A stretch of 64,000 bases of DNA from Persicaria tinctoria. Its lineage: Eukaryota; Streptophyta; Magnoliopsida; Caryophyllales; Polygonaceae. Shown here in pieces: positions 35,378 to 45,810 of this stretch. The stretch's first letter is position 1. Every line of letters starts with the position of its first letter. Location: the NCBI GenBank assembly GCA_037127255.1, contig JBANSL010000004.1, positions 50,851,702-50,915,701 on the forward strand. The letters run 5' to 3'. A model generated the notes under the pieces. The model had not been told where the DNA came from and searched no databases. It saw only the letters and a program-made list of their open reading frames with translations. A program made the translations under genes and the position numbers.

Positions 35378-37093
35378 TCAATCCAGAGCATCATCGGTGA
35401 GCCTCGTCCACAGTCCTTCCAGCATTGTTGAAATCCCGCTCATCGTCGTCATCAACTCCTTCTGCAGCTCCTTAATATCCAGGCGAACTTCCTCCAAGCC
35501 CAACTCAAGGTTGTCCATGCGTTCATCGAAAGCTGGAGCAGTGGGAAAGGCTTTTGAAGGAGTGGCAAGACTCAAGGTCCCTTGGGGAGACCGAGTGATG
35601 CCAATCTTTTCAAGGCCTTTTGAGTCGAACATACCCGTATGACGCAACTGTTCTTCATTTTTGAGATCAATTCCAAAAGCTTTGAAGATAGGGGTCAAAA
35701 GGGTAGCAAAGGGGAGGGGAGAGCCTTTTCGAGCTTTTCTGGCATGGGCCATGGTTCCAAGGATAGTGTTGGCCAGATCAGGATCAAGACCATTTAGAAT
35801 GCGGTAGAGCAGGACCATGGCATTGTCGGTAAGGAGTGAGCCAGAGTTGAGACGGGGTAAGAGGCATCTAACAATGATGTTAAAGATAATTTTTGCCTCA
35901 AGGGTTAGGGATGAGTGGGTGAGTTGCTTTGAGGTGCTGTTGGACGCTTCGGGTAGGAGATATTTGGCTCGGGCTAGGATGATGCAATTTTCTTTTGAGG
36001 GGTGGATTTCAGATGGTTGAACAGGGGTAGGTAAGCCTAGGAGATCTGCAAAATCATTGGGGTTGAGAGAGATTCTAACCCCTTTGACAACAGTCTCCAA
36101 AGACCAACCATGAGTGTCGTTCTTGGCTTTTAGGTTGATGTAGAAGAGTCGGGTAAGCTCAGGGTAGTAAACAGTTTCTCGGTTAAGAAGAGTCCAGGCT
36201 GGGGAATTTTTTAGGAGCTCAATGCAAGGCATCTTCAAAGCTTCAAAGAATTCGAAATCTAAAAAATCTGAACAGCTAAGCTTACGAGTACGAAGCTCGT
36301 CTACCCACTTACCAGCAGTCTCATCATCTAAAAACCAAGAGGAGGGCAAGGATTGATTTACTTGGATATAGGTCGGGGGGTCTGCGTTCTTTCTGCGCGC
36401 AACAGTTGGAGCAGCTCTCTTGACAGGCGCTACAAGACTCTTGACAGGGCCCTTCCTGGTACGCTTAGGGGATGGAGGCTTGACTGGAGCAGGGGCTTTC
36501 CGCTTCTTCGGAGACGGGGGAGGAGGAGGAGAAGGAGAGGGAGTTTCTTCCTCCTCTTCCTCAGACCCCGAGTCCTCACCGGACCCCGCTTCATCACCTT
36601 CAGGTTCCTCGTCCTCTCCAGATCCCTCGTGCTCTTCCTCTTCCTCTTCTTCTTCCTCAGGCTCCACCTCAGATGGAACCTCTTCGACTTCGGCTTCCTT
36701 CCGAATTCGCTCAGCTTCCTCCTCGGCCAGTCTCTTAGCAAGCTCGGCCTCCTCATCGGCCTTTTTCTGTCTCAAGGCCTCCTCCTCGGCTTCCCTGGCA
36801 GCATCTCTTTCCAGGGCGGCATCAAGGTCGTCTTCCTCTTCTTCCTCATCCTCTTCCTCAGCCAGGATCTTTCTCTTCCCCTTTTGTTTAGCACTCAAGG
36901 ATTTCTTAGCAGCACGTTTCTGAGAGCCTTTGGGAGCCGTGGTCGAGCTCGTCTTAACGGTGCTCTGGATAACTGCTGGGATGATGTCTTGAGTGGCAGG
37001 TTCGGGTGTGGGAGAGGTAGTAGTGGCCTGGCGTCCCTTGGGGGTGGCGCCAAGTCTTTTGGGAGTGACGGCTTTCTTGGTTTTGGGTGCCAT
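35378..37093 (-). CDS. Sirevirus third ORF ('env-like' position), 571 aa
   Basis: An uninterrupted frame between pol and the 3' LTR, in the same sense as pol. Residues 1-75 are basic and Ser/Thr/Pro-rich. Residues 78-185 are highly acidic with a long Glu/Ala helix (about 90-135). Residues 185-235 are Pro-rich with basic clusters PKKRK (195-199) and PKRTRK (209-214), resembling a bipartite nuclear signal. Residues about 240-500 form a globular part of the kind seen in plant 'putative transposon protein' ORFs (TYIQVNQSLPSSWF start, FYINLK, GVRISLN, ILARAKYLLP). Residues about 525-560 look like a coiled coil. I see no signal peptide or membrane segment, so an envelope role is not supported by the sequence. 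It is intact, unlike gag. Confidence 0.75.
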   Translation of the reverse strand: MAPKTKKAVTPKRLGATPKGRQATTTSPTPEPATQDIIPAVIQSTVKTSSTTAPKGSQKRAAKKSLSAKQKGKRKILAEEEDEEEEEDDLDAALERDAAREAEEEALRQKKADEEAELAKRLAEEEAERIRKEAEVEEVPSEVEPEEEEEEEEEHEGSGEDEEPEGDEAGSGEDSGSEEEEEETPSPSPPPPPSPKKRKAPAPVKPPSPKRTRKGPVKSLVAPVKRAAPTVARRKNADPPTYIQVNQSLPSSWFLDDETAGKWVDELRTRKLSCSDFLDFEFFEALKMPCIELLKNSPAWTLLNRETVYYPELTRLFYINLKAKNDTHGWSLETVVKGVRISLNPNDFADLLGLPTPVQPSEIHPSKENCIILARAKYLLPEASNSTSKQLTHSSLTLEAKIIFNIIVRCLLPRLNSGSLLTDNAMVLLYRILNGLDPDLANTILGTMAHARKARKGSPLPFATLLTPIFKAFGIDLKNEEQLRHTGMFDSKGLEKIGITRSPQGTLSLATPSKAFPTAPAFDERMDNLELGLEEVRLDIKELQKELMTTMSGISTMLEGLWTRLTDDALD

Positions 37094-37522
37094 GGAGGTA
37101 GTCGGTTAGGGTTTCTTTGAGAGGTTGAAGATGAAGGAGTGGAAAGGGTTTGGAAAAATCTGAGTGTGGGTTGTAATCGGGTACAGAATTGGTTTAAGTA
37201 GAGAGAGAAGGTGATGGATTGATGGGATGGGTTTAGGGTTCCAAGGAACGAAATCATTACCTTGCCAAGTTGCAGGATTTTCAAATTCAAATTTCCCTAA
37301 AAATCGGACTAAACACAAACTAATTTAGTTCCAAAAATAAAAAATCTTAACGGTTAAGGAAATCATAGAAATATGCAATTTTTGAAATCCGATTAAAATA
37401 ACTATAATTGATTAAATATCTAAAAAGATATTAACCAAAAATATATGATCCGATATATGTACTCCACTGTTCAGTTTGCAGACCTTGACATAACTCTCAA
37501 AGGTCTTGACACTGAGTGGAGT

Positions 37523-40500
37523 TTATCTTTCGTAAATGGAAGGCTCCCAATACGAAAGTGCATCCTTGTCAAGCATCCCAATCTCTCGTCTAATGAAGGT
37601 GAACCTGTCCTCTGCTAAAGGCTTAGTAAAAATGTCAGCCCATTGATAATCAGTAGAAATAAAAGATATGAACACATCACCTTTTTCAACATGATCTCTA
37701 ATGAAATGATGTCCTACATCAATATGCTTGGTCCTTGAATGTTGAACATGATTCTTAGTGATGGATATGGCACTTGTATTGTCACACTTAATTGGGATAC
37801 CCTTGAGGTTGATGCCAAGATCTCGCATTTGTTGAGCTATCCAAAGGATTTGGGAGCAACAAGCTCCAGCTGCAATGTATTCGGCTTCTGCAGTGGATAG
37901 AGCGACTGAATTTTGCTTCTTTGAGTGCCAACTGATCAAGGATGCTCCTAAGAATTGGCAACATCCTGATGTGCTCTTTCTATCCACCTTGTAGCCTGCA
38001 AAATCTGCATCAGAATATCCAATTAAAGTGAAATCCTTTGGCTTTGGGTACCATAGTCCAAGTTCCTTAGTGCCATTGAGATATCGAAAGATCCTCTTCA
38101 CAGCCACGAGGTGAGATTCTTTGGGATCAGCTTGAAACCTAGCACACATGCAAACACTAAACATAATGTCAGGTCTACTAGCCGTGAGATATAATAAAGA
38201 TCCAATCATTCCTCGATACTCCTTTTGATTGACACTTGTTCCAGTCTTGTCTTGATCTAGAGACAATGTTGAGCTCATGGGAGTCTTGGCTGCTTTGGAT
38301 TGATCCATATTGAACTTCTTCAAGAGATCCTTAGTGTACTTGCTTTGGTTGACGAAGATCCCTTTCTTGGATTGATGAACTTGTAACCCCAAAAAGAAGT
38401 TTAGTTCACCCATTAAGCTCATCTCAAATTCACTGCACATAATGTCAGAAACTTCCTTGCACAAAGATGTGTTAGTAGCACCAAATAATATATCATCAAC
38501 ATAAATTTGAATAACCAAAATGTCCTTTCCTTTGGTTTTGATAAAAAGAGTCTTGTCGATCAACCCTCTTTTAAAATCATTTTCTAAAAGATATTTTGAC
38601 AAGCGCTCGTACCAAGCTCTTGGGGCTTGTTTCAAACCATAAAGCGCCTTGTCAAGTTTGTAAACATGATTGGGAAATTCTGAGCTTTCAAAACCTGGGG
38701 GTTGAGCAACATAAACTTCTTCTTCTAAAAAACCATTGAGAAAAGCACACTTGACATCCATTTGATATAACTTTATGCTCATGAAAGATGCAAATGCTAA
38801 TAAAATGCGAATGGCTTCAAGCCTGGCTATGGGAGCAAAGGTCTCCTCGTAGTCAATACCTTCCTCTTGATTGTAGCCTTGAGCAACAAGCTGTGCCTTG
38901 TTCCTCACAATCTTGCCATTCTCATCTAACTTGTTTCGAAATACCCATCGAGTGCCAATGACTGATTGATGCTTTGGTCTAGGCTTCAAAGTCCAGACTT
39001 TGTTCCTCTCAAATTCATTAAGTTCACTTTGCATAGCTATAATCCAGTCTGGCTCTTGAAGTGCCTCATTTACCTTCTTTGGCTCAATAAGAGAAACAAA
39101 CGCGTTAAAAGGACAAAGATCTTTAAGTTTAGAACGAGTTTGAACACTAGAAGTAGGGTCAGAAATGATATCCTTTAATGAGCGTGATGAGGAGTATTTG
39201 AATTTCCTTTTGCTAGTCTCAGCTTCTTGATTCGTCACACCATCAGGATTGATTTGTGGTACATCTGACTCCGTGGTCCTGTTAGGTTCAGTTACAGCAG
39301 TTTCTGACGTCTCAACACTGTTGGATTGGACACCAAGGGCTTTGGACGCATCTTCAACACCTTGGGCCAATTCTTCAGTGTTAAGAATCGGTTCCTGCAT
39401 GTTCCTCTTCTCTGTGTTCTTGGTGGCAGTAACATCACCTTCTTCGTTCTCTTCATGGATATTAAGATCTATATCTGCAACACTTTCACTCAAAGCACCA
39501 TCATTGCATTCATCAAAAATAACATGTATACTTTCTTCAACAACCTGGGTCCTTTTATTGAAGATTCTATAAGCTTTGCTACTCGTGGAATAGCCAAGAA
39601 ATATACCTTCATCACTACGCGCATCAAATTTCCCAAGGTTATCTTTTCCATTGTTATGAACAAAACAAGTATAGCCAAAGGGTTTAAAATAAGATATAAG
39701 TGGTTTGCGGCCTTTGAAAAGCTCATAAGGAGTTTTCTTTAAGATGGAACGAATAAGACAACGATTTAAAATGTAGTTAGCTGTGTTAACAGCTTCAGCC
39801 CAATAGGTTTTAGGTAATGCATTTTCTAAAAGCATAGTCCTGGCCATATCCTCTAAGGTGCGGTTCTTGCGTTCCACAACCCCGTTTTGTTGAGGTGTCC
39901 TGGGAGCAGAAAAGTTATGGGAGATGCCATATTTAGCACAAAACAAATCAAATTGAAGTTGATCAATCTCCCTACCATGATCACTCCGAATAGACACTAT
40001 GGGCTCATTTCTTAAAGTTTGCAACTCCTTACAAAGTTTTGAAAACTCAAATAAGGCCTCTGATTTTTCTTTCAAAAATGCAACCCAAGTATATCTTGAA
40101 AAATCATCGATAACAACTAGCATGTACTTTTTACCATTGGGAGATTTGACTCGCATAGGACCACATAAATCCATATGTAAAAGTTCAAGGGGTCTAGAAG
40201 AACTTACAACCTTTTTGGGTTTGAAGGAGCTACGTGTTTGTTTACCTCGTGTGCAAGCATTGCACATGTCAATACCTTTGAAGTCCATCTCAGGTAGCCC
40301 TTTTACAAGCCCTTTGGACACAAGCTTCTGTAGTGTATGTGGACTCACATGACCGAGTCTCCTGTGCCAAAGCTTTGGATCGTCCGTCAAGGCCTTTAAA
40401 CAGCTTAAGCTTCCTTGTGCCACTTGATCAGCATTTACAGCGTATATGTTGTTGTAGCGATATGCAGTAAGAATGACTTCACTTGTATCATCTCTGCACA

Positions 40501-40807
40501 CTATACATCTTTTCTTGTTAAGTCTGACATTGTTACCACTATCACATAATTGAGAAACGCTAAGCAAATTATACTTTAAACCATTAACAAGATAGACATT
40601 TTTAATACTATGGCTGGAATCACTTCCAACACTACAAATACCAACAATGTCGCATTTCCCTTTGTCACCAAGAGTGATTGTTCCCGTGGATTGCTCCTTT
40701 AGATCATGAAAGAGAGAACTCTTCCCACTCATATGCCTCGAGCAACCACTATCAATAATCCATTTGTGTTCTTTCACCTTGGTGATCTCCTGCAAAACAA
40801 ACATCAA
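37523..40807 (-). CDS. pol: Sirevirus pol polyprotein (Ty1/copia)
   Basis: 1094 residues, no internal stop. Aspartic protease motif DSG at 19-21 within WIIDSGCSRHMSG. Integrase zinc ligands H148, H153, C182, C185. Catalytic D213 (HMDLCGP), D276 (RSDHGRE) and E312 (QNGVVERKNRT). Reverse transcriptase from about 585, with QMDVKCAFLNG (682-692) and YVDD at 769-772. RNase H motifs YSDADFAG (931-938) and STAEAEYIA (971-979), and the closing IFTKPLAEDRF. The order PR-IN-RT-RH is that of Ty1/copia. Its start overlaps the gag stop in a different frame. The first in-frame ATG is at 40802-40804, and native translation is probably as a Gag-Pol product, so the exact N terminus is uncertain. Confidence 0.93.
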   Translation of the reverse strand: MMFVLQEITKVKEHKWIIDSGCSRHMSGKSSLFHDLKEQSTGTITLGDKGKCDIVGICSVGSDSSHSIKNVYLVNGLKYNLLSVSQLCDSGNNVRLNKKRCIVCRDDTSEVILTAYRYNNIYAVNADQVAQGSLSCLKALTDDPKLWHRRLGHVSPHTLQKLVSKGLVKGLPEMDFKGIDMCNACTRGKQTRSSFKPKKVVSSSRPLELLHMDLCGPMRVKSPNGKKYMLVVIDDFSRYTWVAFLKEKSEALFEFSKLCKELQTLRNEPIVSIRSDHGREIDQLQFDLFCAKYGISHNFSAPRTPQQNGVVERKNRTLEDMARTMLLENALPKTYWAEAVNTANYILNRCLIRSILKKTPYELFKGRKPLISYFKPFGYTCFVHNNGKDNLGKFDARSDEGIFLGYSTSSKAYRIFNKRTQVVEESIHVIFDECNDGALSESVADIDLNIHEENEEGDVTATKNTEKRNMQEPILNTEELAQGVEDASKALGVQSNSVETSETAVTEPNRTTESDVPQINPDGVTNQEAETSKRKFKYSSSRSLKDIISDPTSSVQTRSKLKDLCPFNAFVSLIEPKKVNEALQEPDWIIAMQSELNEFERNKVWTLKPRPKHQSVIGTRWVFRNKLDENGKIVRNKAQLVAQGYNQEEGIDYEETFAPIARLEAIRILLAFASFMSIKLYQMDVKCAFLNGFLEEEVYVAQPPGFESSEFPNHVYKLDKALYGLKQAPRAWYERLSKYLLENDFKRGLIDKTLFIKTKGKDILVIQIYVDDILFGATNTSLCKEVSDIMCSEFEMSLMGELNFFLGLQVHQSKKGIFVNQSKYTKDLLKKFNMDQSKAAKTPMSSTLSLDQDKTGTSVNQKEYRGMIGSLLYLTASRPDIMFSVCMCARFQADPKESHLVAVKRIFRYLNGTKELGLWYPKPKDFTLIGYSDADFAGYKVDRKSTSGCCQFLGASLISWHSKKQNSVALSTAEAEYIAAGACCSQILWIAQQMRDLGINLKGIPIKCDNTSAISITKNHVQHSRTKHIDVGHHFIRDHVEKGDVFISFISTDYQWADIFTKPLAEDRFTFIRREIGMLDKDALSYWEPSIYER

Positions 40808-42261
40808 CCTTTGTGGCTAGACCAATAAGCAAATTTGGATCTATTGTTGGGGTAAACCATATTTGGTAAAATAGTGCCTTTTGGGACCCAAACTTGTGTT
40901 ATCCGTTCTTTTCTCAAATGAACAGGAAATGTATTGCGAATAATATAAGGATCCTTTCTTCTATAAGGGCAGGTCTCTTTTACATGTCCCTTTCTAGCAC
41001 AATGGTGACATATAGGAGAGGTTCTACTTCCTTTAGCCTTTACAAAAGTGGTAATGTGTTGCTTCTTTAAAAACTTTGGATTGTAACCAATACCACTTTT
41101 GTTTAGAGAGCTTTGTTGCTCACCCAACATCTTATCGAGAGTGCCTTTGGATTTGGTAAAACTTTTGAGGGCTGTCTGTTGGTCAAGATTCTTATTATTC
41201 AGGGAGATCTTCTCGTTCTCTAAGTCATGATGCTCATTTCTTAGAGAGGAGAGATCTTGCTTGAGTTCAGATTTCTCCGAGTCAAGCGTCTTGACTTTAA
41301 TGTCAAGACCTGAATAAGAAGCTTCAAGACCTTTGACCCTCATAGACAGATCCTCAATAGTTCTTTCCTGGTCCACAGTTCTCTTAATAAGAATGTTAGT
41401 TTGGGCAATAAGCTTCTCTTCATTGGCAATCATATTTGAAAGGAATTCCGATAATACCTCTTTTGGACTTTCCATAAGTTCTCTTACAGTAGCTTCAAGC
41501 TTTTCATCGTGGGATTCATCTTCTGAGGCCATAAGACAAATGTTGGCCTTCTCATCGTCGGAGTCAGAGTCGGAATCACTCCAAGTAGCCACCATAGCTT
41601 TCTTCTTCCATTTGTCACCTTTCTTGGGCTGGCTCTTTGTCTTTTGAGGACAGTCCTTTACAAGATGATCTGTTTCACCACATTCAAAACAAGACAACGG
41701 TTTAGTCTTCTTTTCATACTTGTTGTATTGAGGCTTACCTCGAAATTTTGAAGACTCTGATCCATCCTTGTTGTTGAATTGCTTCTTCATTTTGAGAATT
41801 CTAGCAAGGCCTCTTGTGATAAGAGCAAAAGGATCATCCTCATCGTCATCCTCATCTTCAGAGTCAGATCCATCCTTGGACTCATCCTTCTTAGACTTGA
41901 GTGCCAAGTTCTTGGTGCTAGCTGGAAGTTCTCCATCGTCTTCATTAAGGATCATCTCATGCGTGATCAGCTTCCCAAGGAGGTCATCAAGGGGTAGAGT
42001 GGTGAGGTCCTGAGCTTCTTCTATAGCTGTTACTTTTGGACCCCATTTCTCCTTTGGAAGGCACCTCAGTATCTTCCTTACTTTCTCAACGTTGGTAAAG
42101 CTCTTGCCGAGAGAGTCAAGGTTGTTGGTGATTTCAGTGAATCCTGTGAACATGGCTTTGATTGACTCATCGGACTTCATCTTGAAGAGCTCATACTTTC
42201 GAAGGAAGATGCTTATCTTGGTGTCTTTCACTTGGCTCGTTCCTTCATAGGTGACGACCAA
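40804..42261 (-). CDS. gag: Sirevirus gag, main part
   Basis: 485 residues. N-terminal UBN2/copia-type gag domain (VTYEGTSQVKDTKISIFLRK onward, to about 110), then an acidic stretch, zinc knuckle 1 (C191-x2-C194-x4-H199-x4-C204), a long coiled coil (about 255-385), and zinc knuckle 2 (C418-x2-C421-x4-H426-x4-C431). Two knuckles around a coiled coil is usual in Sireviruses. The first part of gag lies in another frame (42228-42593), so the start given here is only where this frame opens. Gag forms the particle and binds RNA. Confidence 0.85.
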   Translation of the reverse strand: MVVTYEGTSQVKDTKISIFLRKYELFKMKSDESIKAMFTGFTEITNNLDSLGKSFTNVEKVRKILRCLPKEKWGPKVTAIEEAQDLTTLPLDDLLGKLITHEMILNEDDGELPASTKNLALKSKKDESKDGSDSEDEDDDEDDPFALITRGLARILKMKKQFNNKDGSESSKFRGKPQYNKYEKKTKPLSCFECGETDHLVKDCPQKTKSQPKKGDKWKKKAMVATWSDSDSDSDDEKANICLMASEDESHDEKLEATVRELMESPKEVLSEFLSNMIANEEKLIAQTNILIKRTVDQERTIEDLSMRVKGLEASYSGLDIKVKTLDSEKSELKQDLSSLRNEHHDLENEKISLNNKNLDQQTALKSFTKSKGTLDKMLGEQQSSLNKSGIGYNPKFLKKQHITTFVKAKGSRTSPICHHCARKGHVKETCPYRRKDPYIIRNTFPVHLRKERITQVWVPKGTILPNMVYPNNRSKFAYWSSHKG

Positions 42262-42593
42262 CTCTCTTTAGCTGAACTACAAGAGGAAATACGGTTAAAC
42301 TCATCAGTGCTAAGACCACAATAAAGTAAGTTAATAGCCCTGTAGTTTTTGGAGATGATTTCAAGATCTGTTTGGTTGTATTCGGACTCCTTCTTTGCAA
42401 CTTTGGTATCGTTTGGTCCTTCCTTCTCTGGAATCTTCGGACCATTCTCTATAATGTTCCAAAGCTCCAGATCTTGGTCTATGATGAACATCTTCATCAA
42501 AGTTCTCCATTGGACAAAGTTGTTTCCTACAAAGAGTGGCGGTCTGCTTGTGGACCTTCCCTGTGCAAATCCTCCGCTTGCTTCACCGGACAT
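42228..42593 (-). pseudogene. gag: Sirevirus gag, N-terminal part, frame-shifted
   Basis: Begins MSGEASGGFAQGRSTSRPPL and reads the expected gag N terminus (FVGNNFVQWRTLMKMFIIDQ) up to SSCSSAKESW. Gag homology then passes to the overlapping frame at about 42255-42261. A small deletion there breaks gag into two frames. The PBS lies 45 bases upstream. Confidence 0.85.
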
Positions 42594-42637
42594 GATCGAA
42601 AACTCACAAGATTGTTAGATCAAAAATAGTGAGTAAA

Positions 42638-42649
42638 GCTCTGATACCA
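42638..42649 (-). promoter_or_regulatory. Sirevirus primer binding site (tRNA-iMet)
   Basis: Minus strand tggtatcagagc, two bases inside the 5' LTR end. Matches initiator tRNA-Met. Confidence 0.93.
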
Positions 42650-42651
42650 AT

Positions 42652-43663
42652 TGAAGGTTCGATAATATAAAAACAATGTAATAAGAAATACTCTAGAAGG
42701 GGGGTTGAATAGAGTATGCCCGTTTTTCGCAGAAAGTCTCAAGACTTTTGGAGCTGGAACCAAAACCTTTGAGATAAACCTGAATCACAAAGTTAAACAA
42801 TTCGAACCAAGTGTGGAAATAAGGTAAAGCAAGTAAGTAAAGGACACGAGTAATTGTTTACGAGGTTCAGCACAACTGGCCTACGTCCTCGCCTAGGGTT
42901 CTTCCACAACCCTAGGATTCAAAGGCTTTATTGAATGCTTAGCTTAGGATCCTAATAGCTCACCGAGAAGCCTCTCTCCTATACAATTGCAATCTAGTAA
43001 ACTCACGTTCCCTTGGAGTCCTAGACCAATCTAGAAGAGCCCCACCTCTCTCAGCTATCTAGTACAATCCTCTAACTCTCGCAAATCAATAGCCTAGTGC
43101 AACTTCCCTAGTTATAAAATCTCGAGTAACACTTGAAATGAATATATCCTATAAGCTCACAGTGACTCTCAAAGGCTTTGAAATAAACAACAAACTATTT
43201 GAGCGCTTTGCAGAGAGACACTTGGAAGACAAATCGCTTGAATGAATGAAGCTCGTGTGTAGCACTCGTCCTTCTGTCTTCTCCTTCCTTTTCGTTATAT
43301 ACTAGCATGGAGATAGCATGGAGCGTGTGGATCTTCATCACCAGATCTCCAACGACTCTTTTTGGAATCAGTTCGATCTTGTAATCTTCTATATAAGGAT
43401 ACTTTGAAACGCCATGATCTAATTTGAACTGATCTCTTCAACATGTAAGGAAGGATGTAATCTCGATTTATACTTCCTGAAATGGTTAGTCATTCATATA
43501 TATATAATATAATGGAAGTATATAATAAGATAAAATAATATACGAATAATAAGATAGGTTTTGTATTTCATCAACTGTTAATACTCCAAGGCCTTTGACA
43601 CAAACATCCTGTCAAAGCCTTTGGAACAACTATTCCGATTTTCATCAAGGGAGGGAGTTATCA
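42652..43663 (-). mobile_element. Sirevirus 5' LTR
   Basis: 1012 bp, starting at 43663 and running to 42652 on the minus strand. Expected to contain the promoter; a TATA-like tatatactagcatgg stretch is at about 43297. Confidence 0.92.
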
Positions 43664-43668
43664 TCCTG

Positions 43669-44256
43669 CTTAACAAGTAACAAAAATAATTAAGAAACTA
43701 ATTATTGCGACGTAAATAACTTAAACAATTTAAACTAAACAAAAGCGATGAAAAGGGAACAAGGGAAGCGAGGGAGAGAGCGCGCATGAGCACTGGGTTG
43801 CGCTCGCTGGAAGCGATCACGGACACCTAGGAGCAATAGTTCCTCAAGGCGTGCAGACGTCCAGAAGTGCGAGAGCGCGGATCCGTGGACACGCTCGCTG
43901 ATAGCAAGGATGTCCGCGAGCGAGGACACGACCGATTGAGCGCGCGAGCGCGAGGGCTCCCAACGCCGAGGGCTTGCAGAGCCTGTTCCGAGACCAAGCG
44001 TCGAGGGTCCTTCTTCCGTCGGTTTAGGGTTTAGGTATGTGTTTCGATTAGGTGATGGTGATTGAAGGTGATGGTGATGGTACCGAAGTTCATAGATCAC
44101 AAGAGCAAGGAAGCTTTTGGGATTGAAGTCAAAGAACCCTTTAATCCATAAAGAGGTTCCTCAATTCTATTCAATCTGATTAATTCAATAGAACTACAAT
44201 GTTTAAATAGAAAAGCTATGAACCAATTCCACCTTGCAAGTGTGGAGGTTTGGTTT
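43669..44256 (-). other. Truncated repeat or relict exon DNA between elements
   Basis: Contains a GC-rich stretch (43780-44010, with gagcgcg-type motifs) and a conserved-looking tail. It is cut on the right by the next LTR at 44257. I cannot assign it; it could be the remnant of another LTR. Confidence 0.35.
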
Positions 44257-44985
44257 TGACGAGAGGGTTTCTCGACCAAATAAATTTGTAGTCAAGACCC
44301 CGCTATAGGATAGTGGAGTCAGGTTCGTCCTCAGGAGAGAAGTCAGCGGTTCTAGGTTTAGTGTGTTTTGGGGTTCAGGGATAGCGGGAAAAGGTGGGGA
44401 GGTTGTTGTCGACAAAGAATAAAGGGGTCGATGTCGATGGATGGAGAGGGAATGGTGGTTGGTGTTGGGTAGAATATGTGCCGAATAAAAATAATAAAAT
44501 AAAACAAATGAAGATGCAAAATTCCAAGGTTAGGGATCACCATAACAATAAACATATGTGTAGATCATAAATCACATAAAGATGCATGCTTTATATCAAA
44601 GAATCGACTTTCGCAAATTCCAACAATTTAGGTGATAGAGGCTCTCGCATAAAAACCTAATTTGTTTCTACCTTTTCTTAATTAGGATTAGTCGGCTCTC
44701 GCAAATAAACCCTAATTACTATCCAATTCATAATAAGATCATTTTCGCTTCAATATCATGAATAAGGAATTTCCTTAACTCTCGCAAAGGATTAAGCATA
44801 TAGGTAGATGATGATAAAGACATATAAATTCATGGATTCATAAATCAAACAAACATATCTATGTTAGAATCACCCCAACCCTAGAAGAAGAAAATTAGAA
44901 ACAAACCATCATAAAAGAAATTAACTTTAACATAAAATGAACTAAAACTTACAAAACCTTCCAAACGTTCCTCCTCTCTCGCCTC

Positions 44986-44989
<4 letters not shown>

Positions 44990-45043
<54 letters not shown>
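44990..45043. repeat. (CT)n microsatellite in LTR
   Basis: Longer in the sister LTR (49354-49420), showing slippage after insertion. Confidence 0.9.
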
Positions 45044-45049
<6 letters not shown>

Positions 45050-45359
45050 GCGCCCTAAGACGACTTGACTTGAATGAATGAAAATCAGCCCCCTAGGGCT
45101 TTATTTATAGCCTTCTAATCCTTGCTATTCAATGATAGAATATCTCTATCTATATCTAAAATTATATCTAAAACTTTAAAAGATAAATAAAAGAAATTTA
45201 GGAATTAAATCTAAAAGGAAAAGATAAATCTAAATAGGTAAGATGTCTTCATGTTGGTAGATCTCCCTTCCATAGATAGAACTTGATCAAATTTGGATAG
45301 AATCTCGGTCAACTCGTCTTCCTTCGTGCCCAAGTAACTCCAACTCGACTCGGACTGCT

Positions 45360-45810
45360 CACGGCGACGCGTTTCCAGAACCTGGTCTACTCGATCTCGA
45401 CAAGGGCTCGTCGATCTCGACTAGGATTCGTCGTCGACTGGACTTCTCGGGTGACTCTGCTCGACAGGCTCGGATCTGGGCTCCTGGGTGTCGTCGATCT
45501 CGACTAGGGCTCCTCGAGGTCGACTAGGGGTGTGGTCGAAGACCGCTCGGACTGAGGCAGGGTGGCTCCTCGATCTCGACAAGGCCTCGTCGAGATCGAG
45601 TATGGTTGGCTCGGCGTCTCCGTTTTCGGCTTCTCGACTTGGCACAGCTCGTCGACTCCGTACATGGCTCCTCGATCTCGACAAGGCCTCCTCGACATCG
45701 AGTAGGATTCCGGGAGTTGGGTTGTCTCTGACTCAGTGTCCTCGATCAGCTCTGCTCGACCAGGTCTGCTCGACAAAGTTGGTCGATATCGAGTAAGGTG
45801 TACTCGATAT
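45360..45810. repeat. tcgatctcgac / gtcgagatcga array in LTR
   Basis: About twenty degenerate copies of a near-palindromic ctcgatctcgac motif at irregular 20-60 base spacing. The same array is in the LTRs at 49740-50065 and 63536-64000. Confidence 0.8.

Larger units (their letters stand above)
34015..43663 (-). mobile_element. Nearly complete Ty1/copia Sirevirus with third ORF
   Basis: 9.65 kb, minus orientation, flanked by a perfect 5-bp duplication tcctg (34010-34014, 43664-43668). LTRs of 1010 and 1012 bp begin tgataactccctcc and end cgaaccttca on the minus strand, and differ at about 20 positions by eye (about 2%). Internal order on the minus strand is PBS, gag, pol (protease-integrase-RT-RNase H), third ORF, polypurine tract. 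This order and the third ORF identify a Sirevirus (SIRE/Maximus lineage). It is structurally full length, but gag carries a frame break, so this copy is probably not autonomous. Confidence 0.92.

Noticed and set aside
36353..37120. 255- and 167-residue plus-strand frames opposite the Sirevirus third ORF
   Set aside because: Antisense shadows of the Glu/Ser-rich and Pro-rich coding sequence; composition-driven.
39326..39742. 138-residue plus-strand frame within pol
   Set aside because: Antisense shadow of the pol frame.
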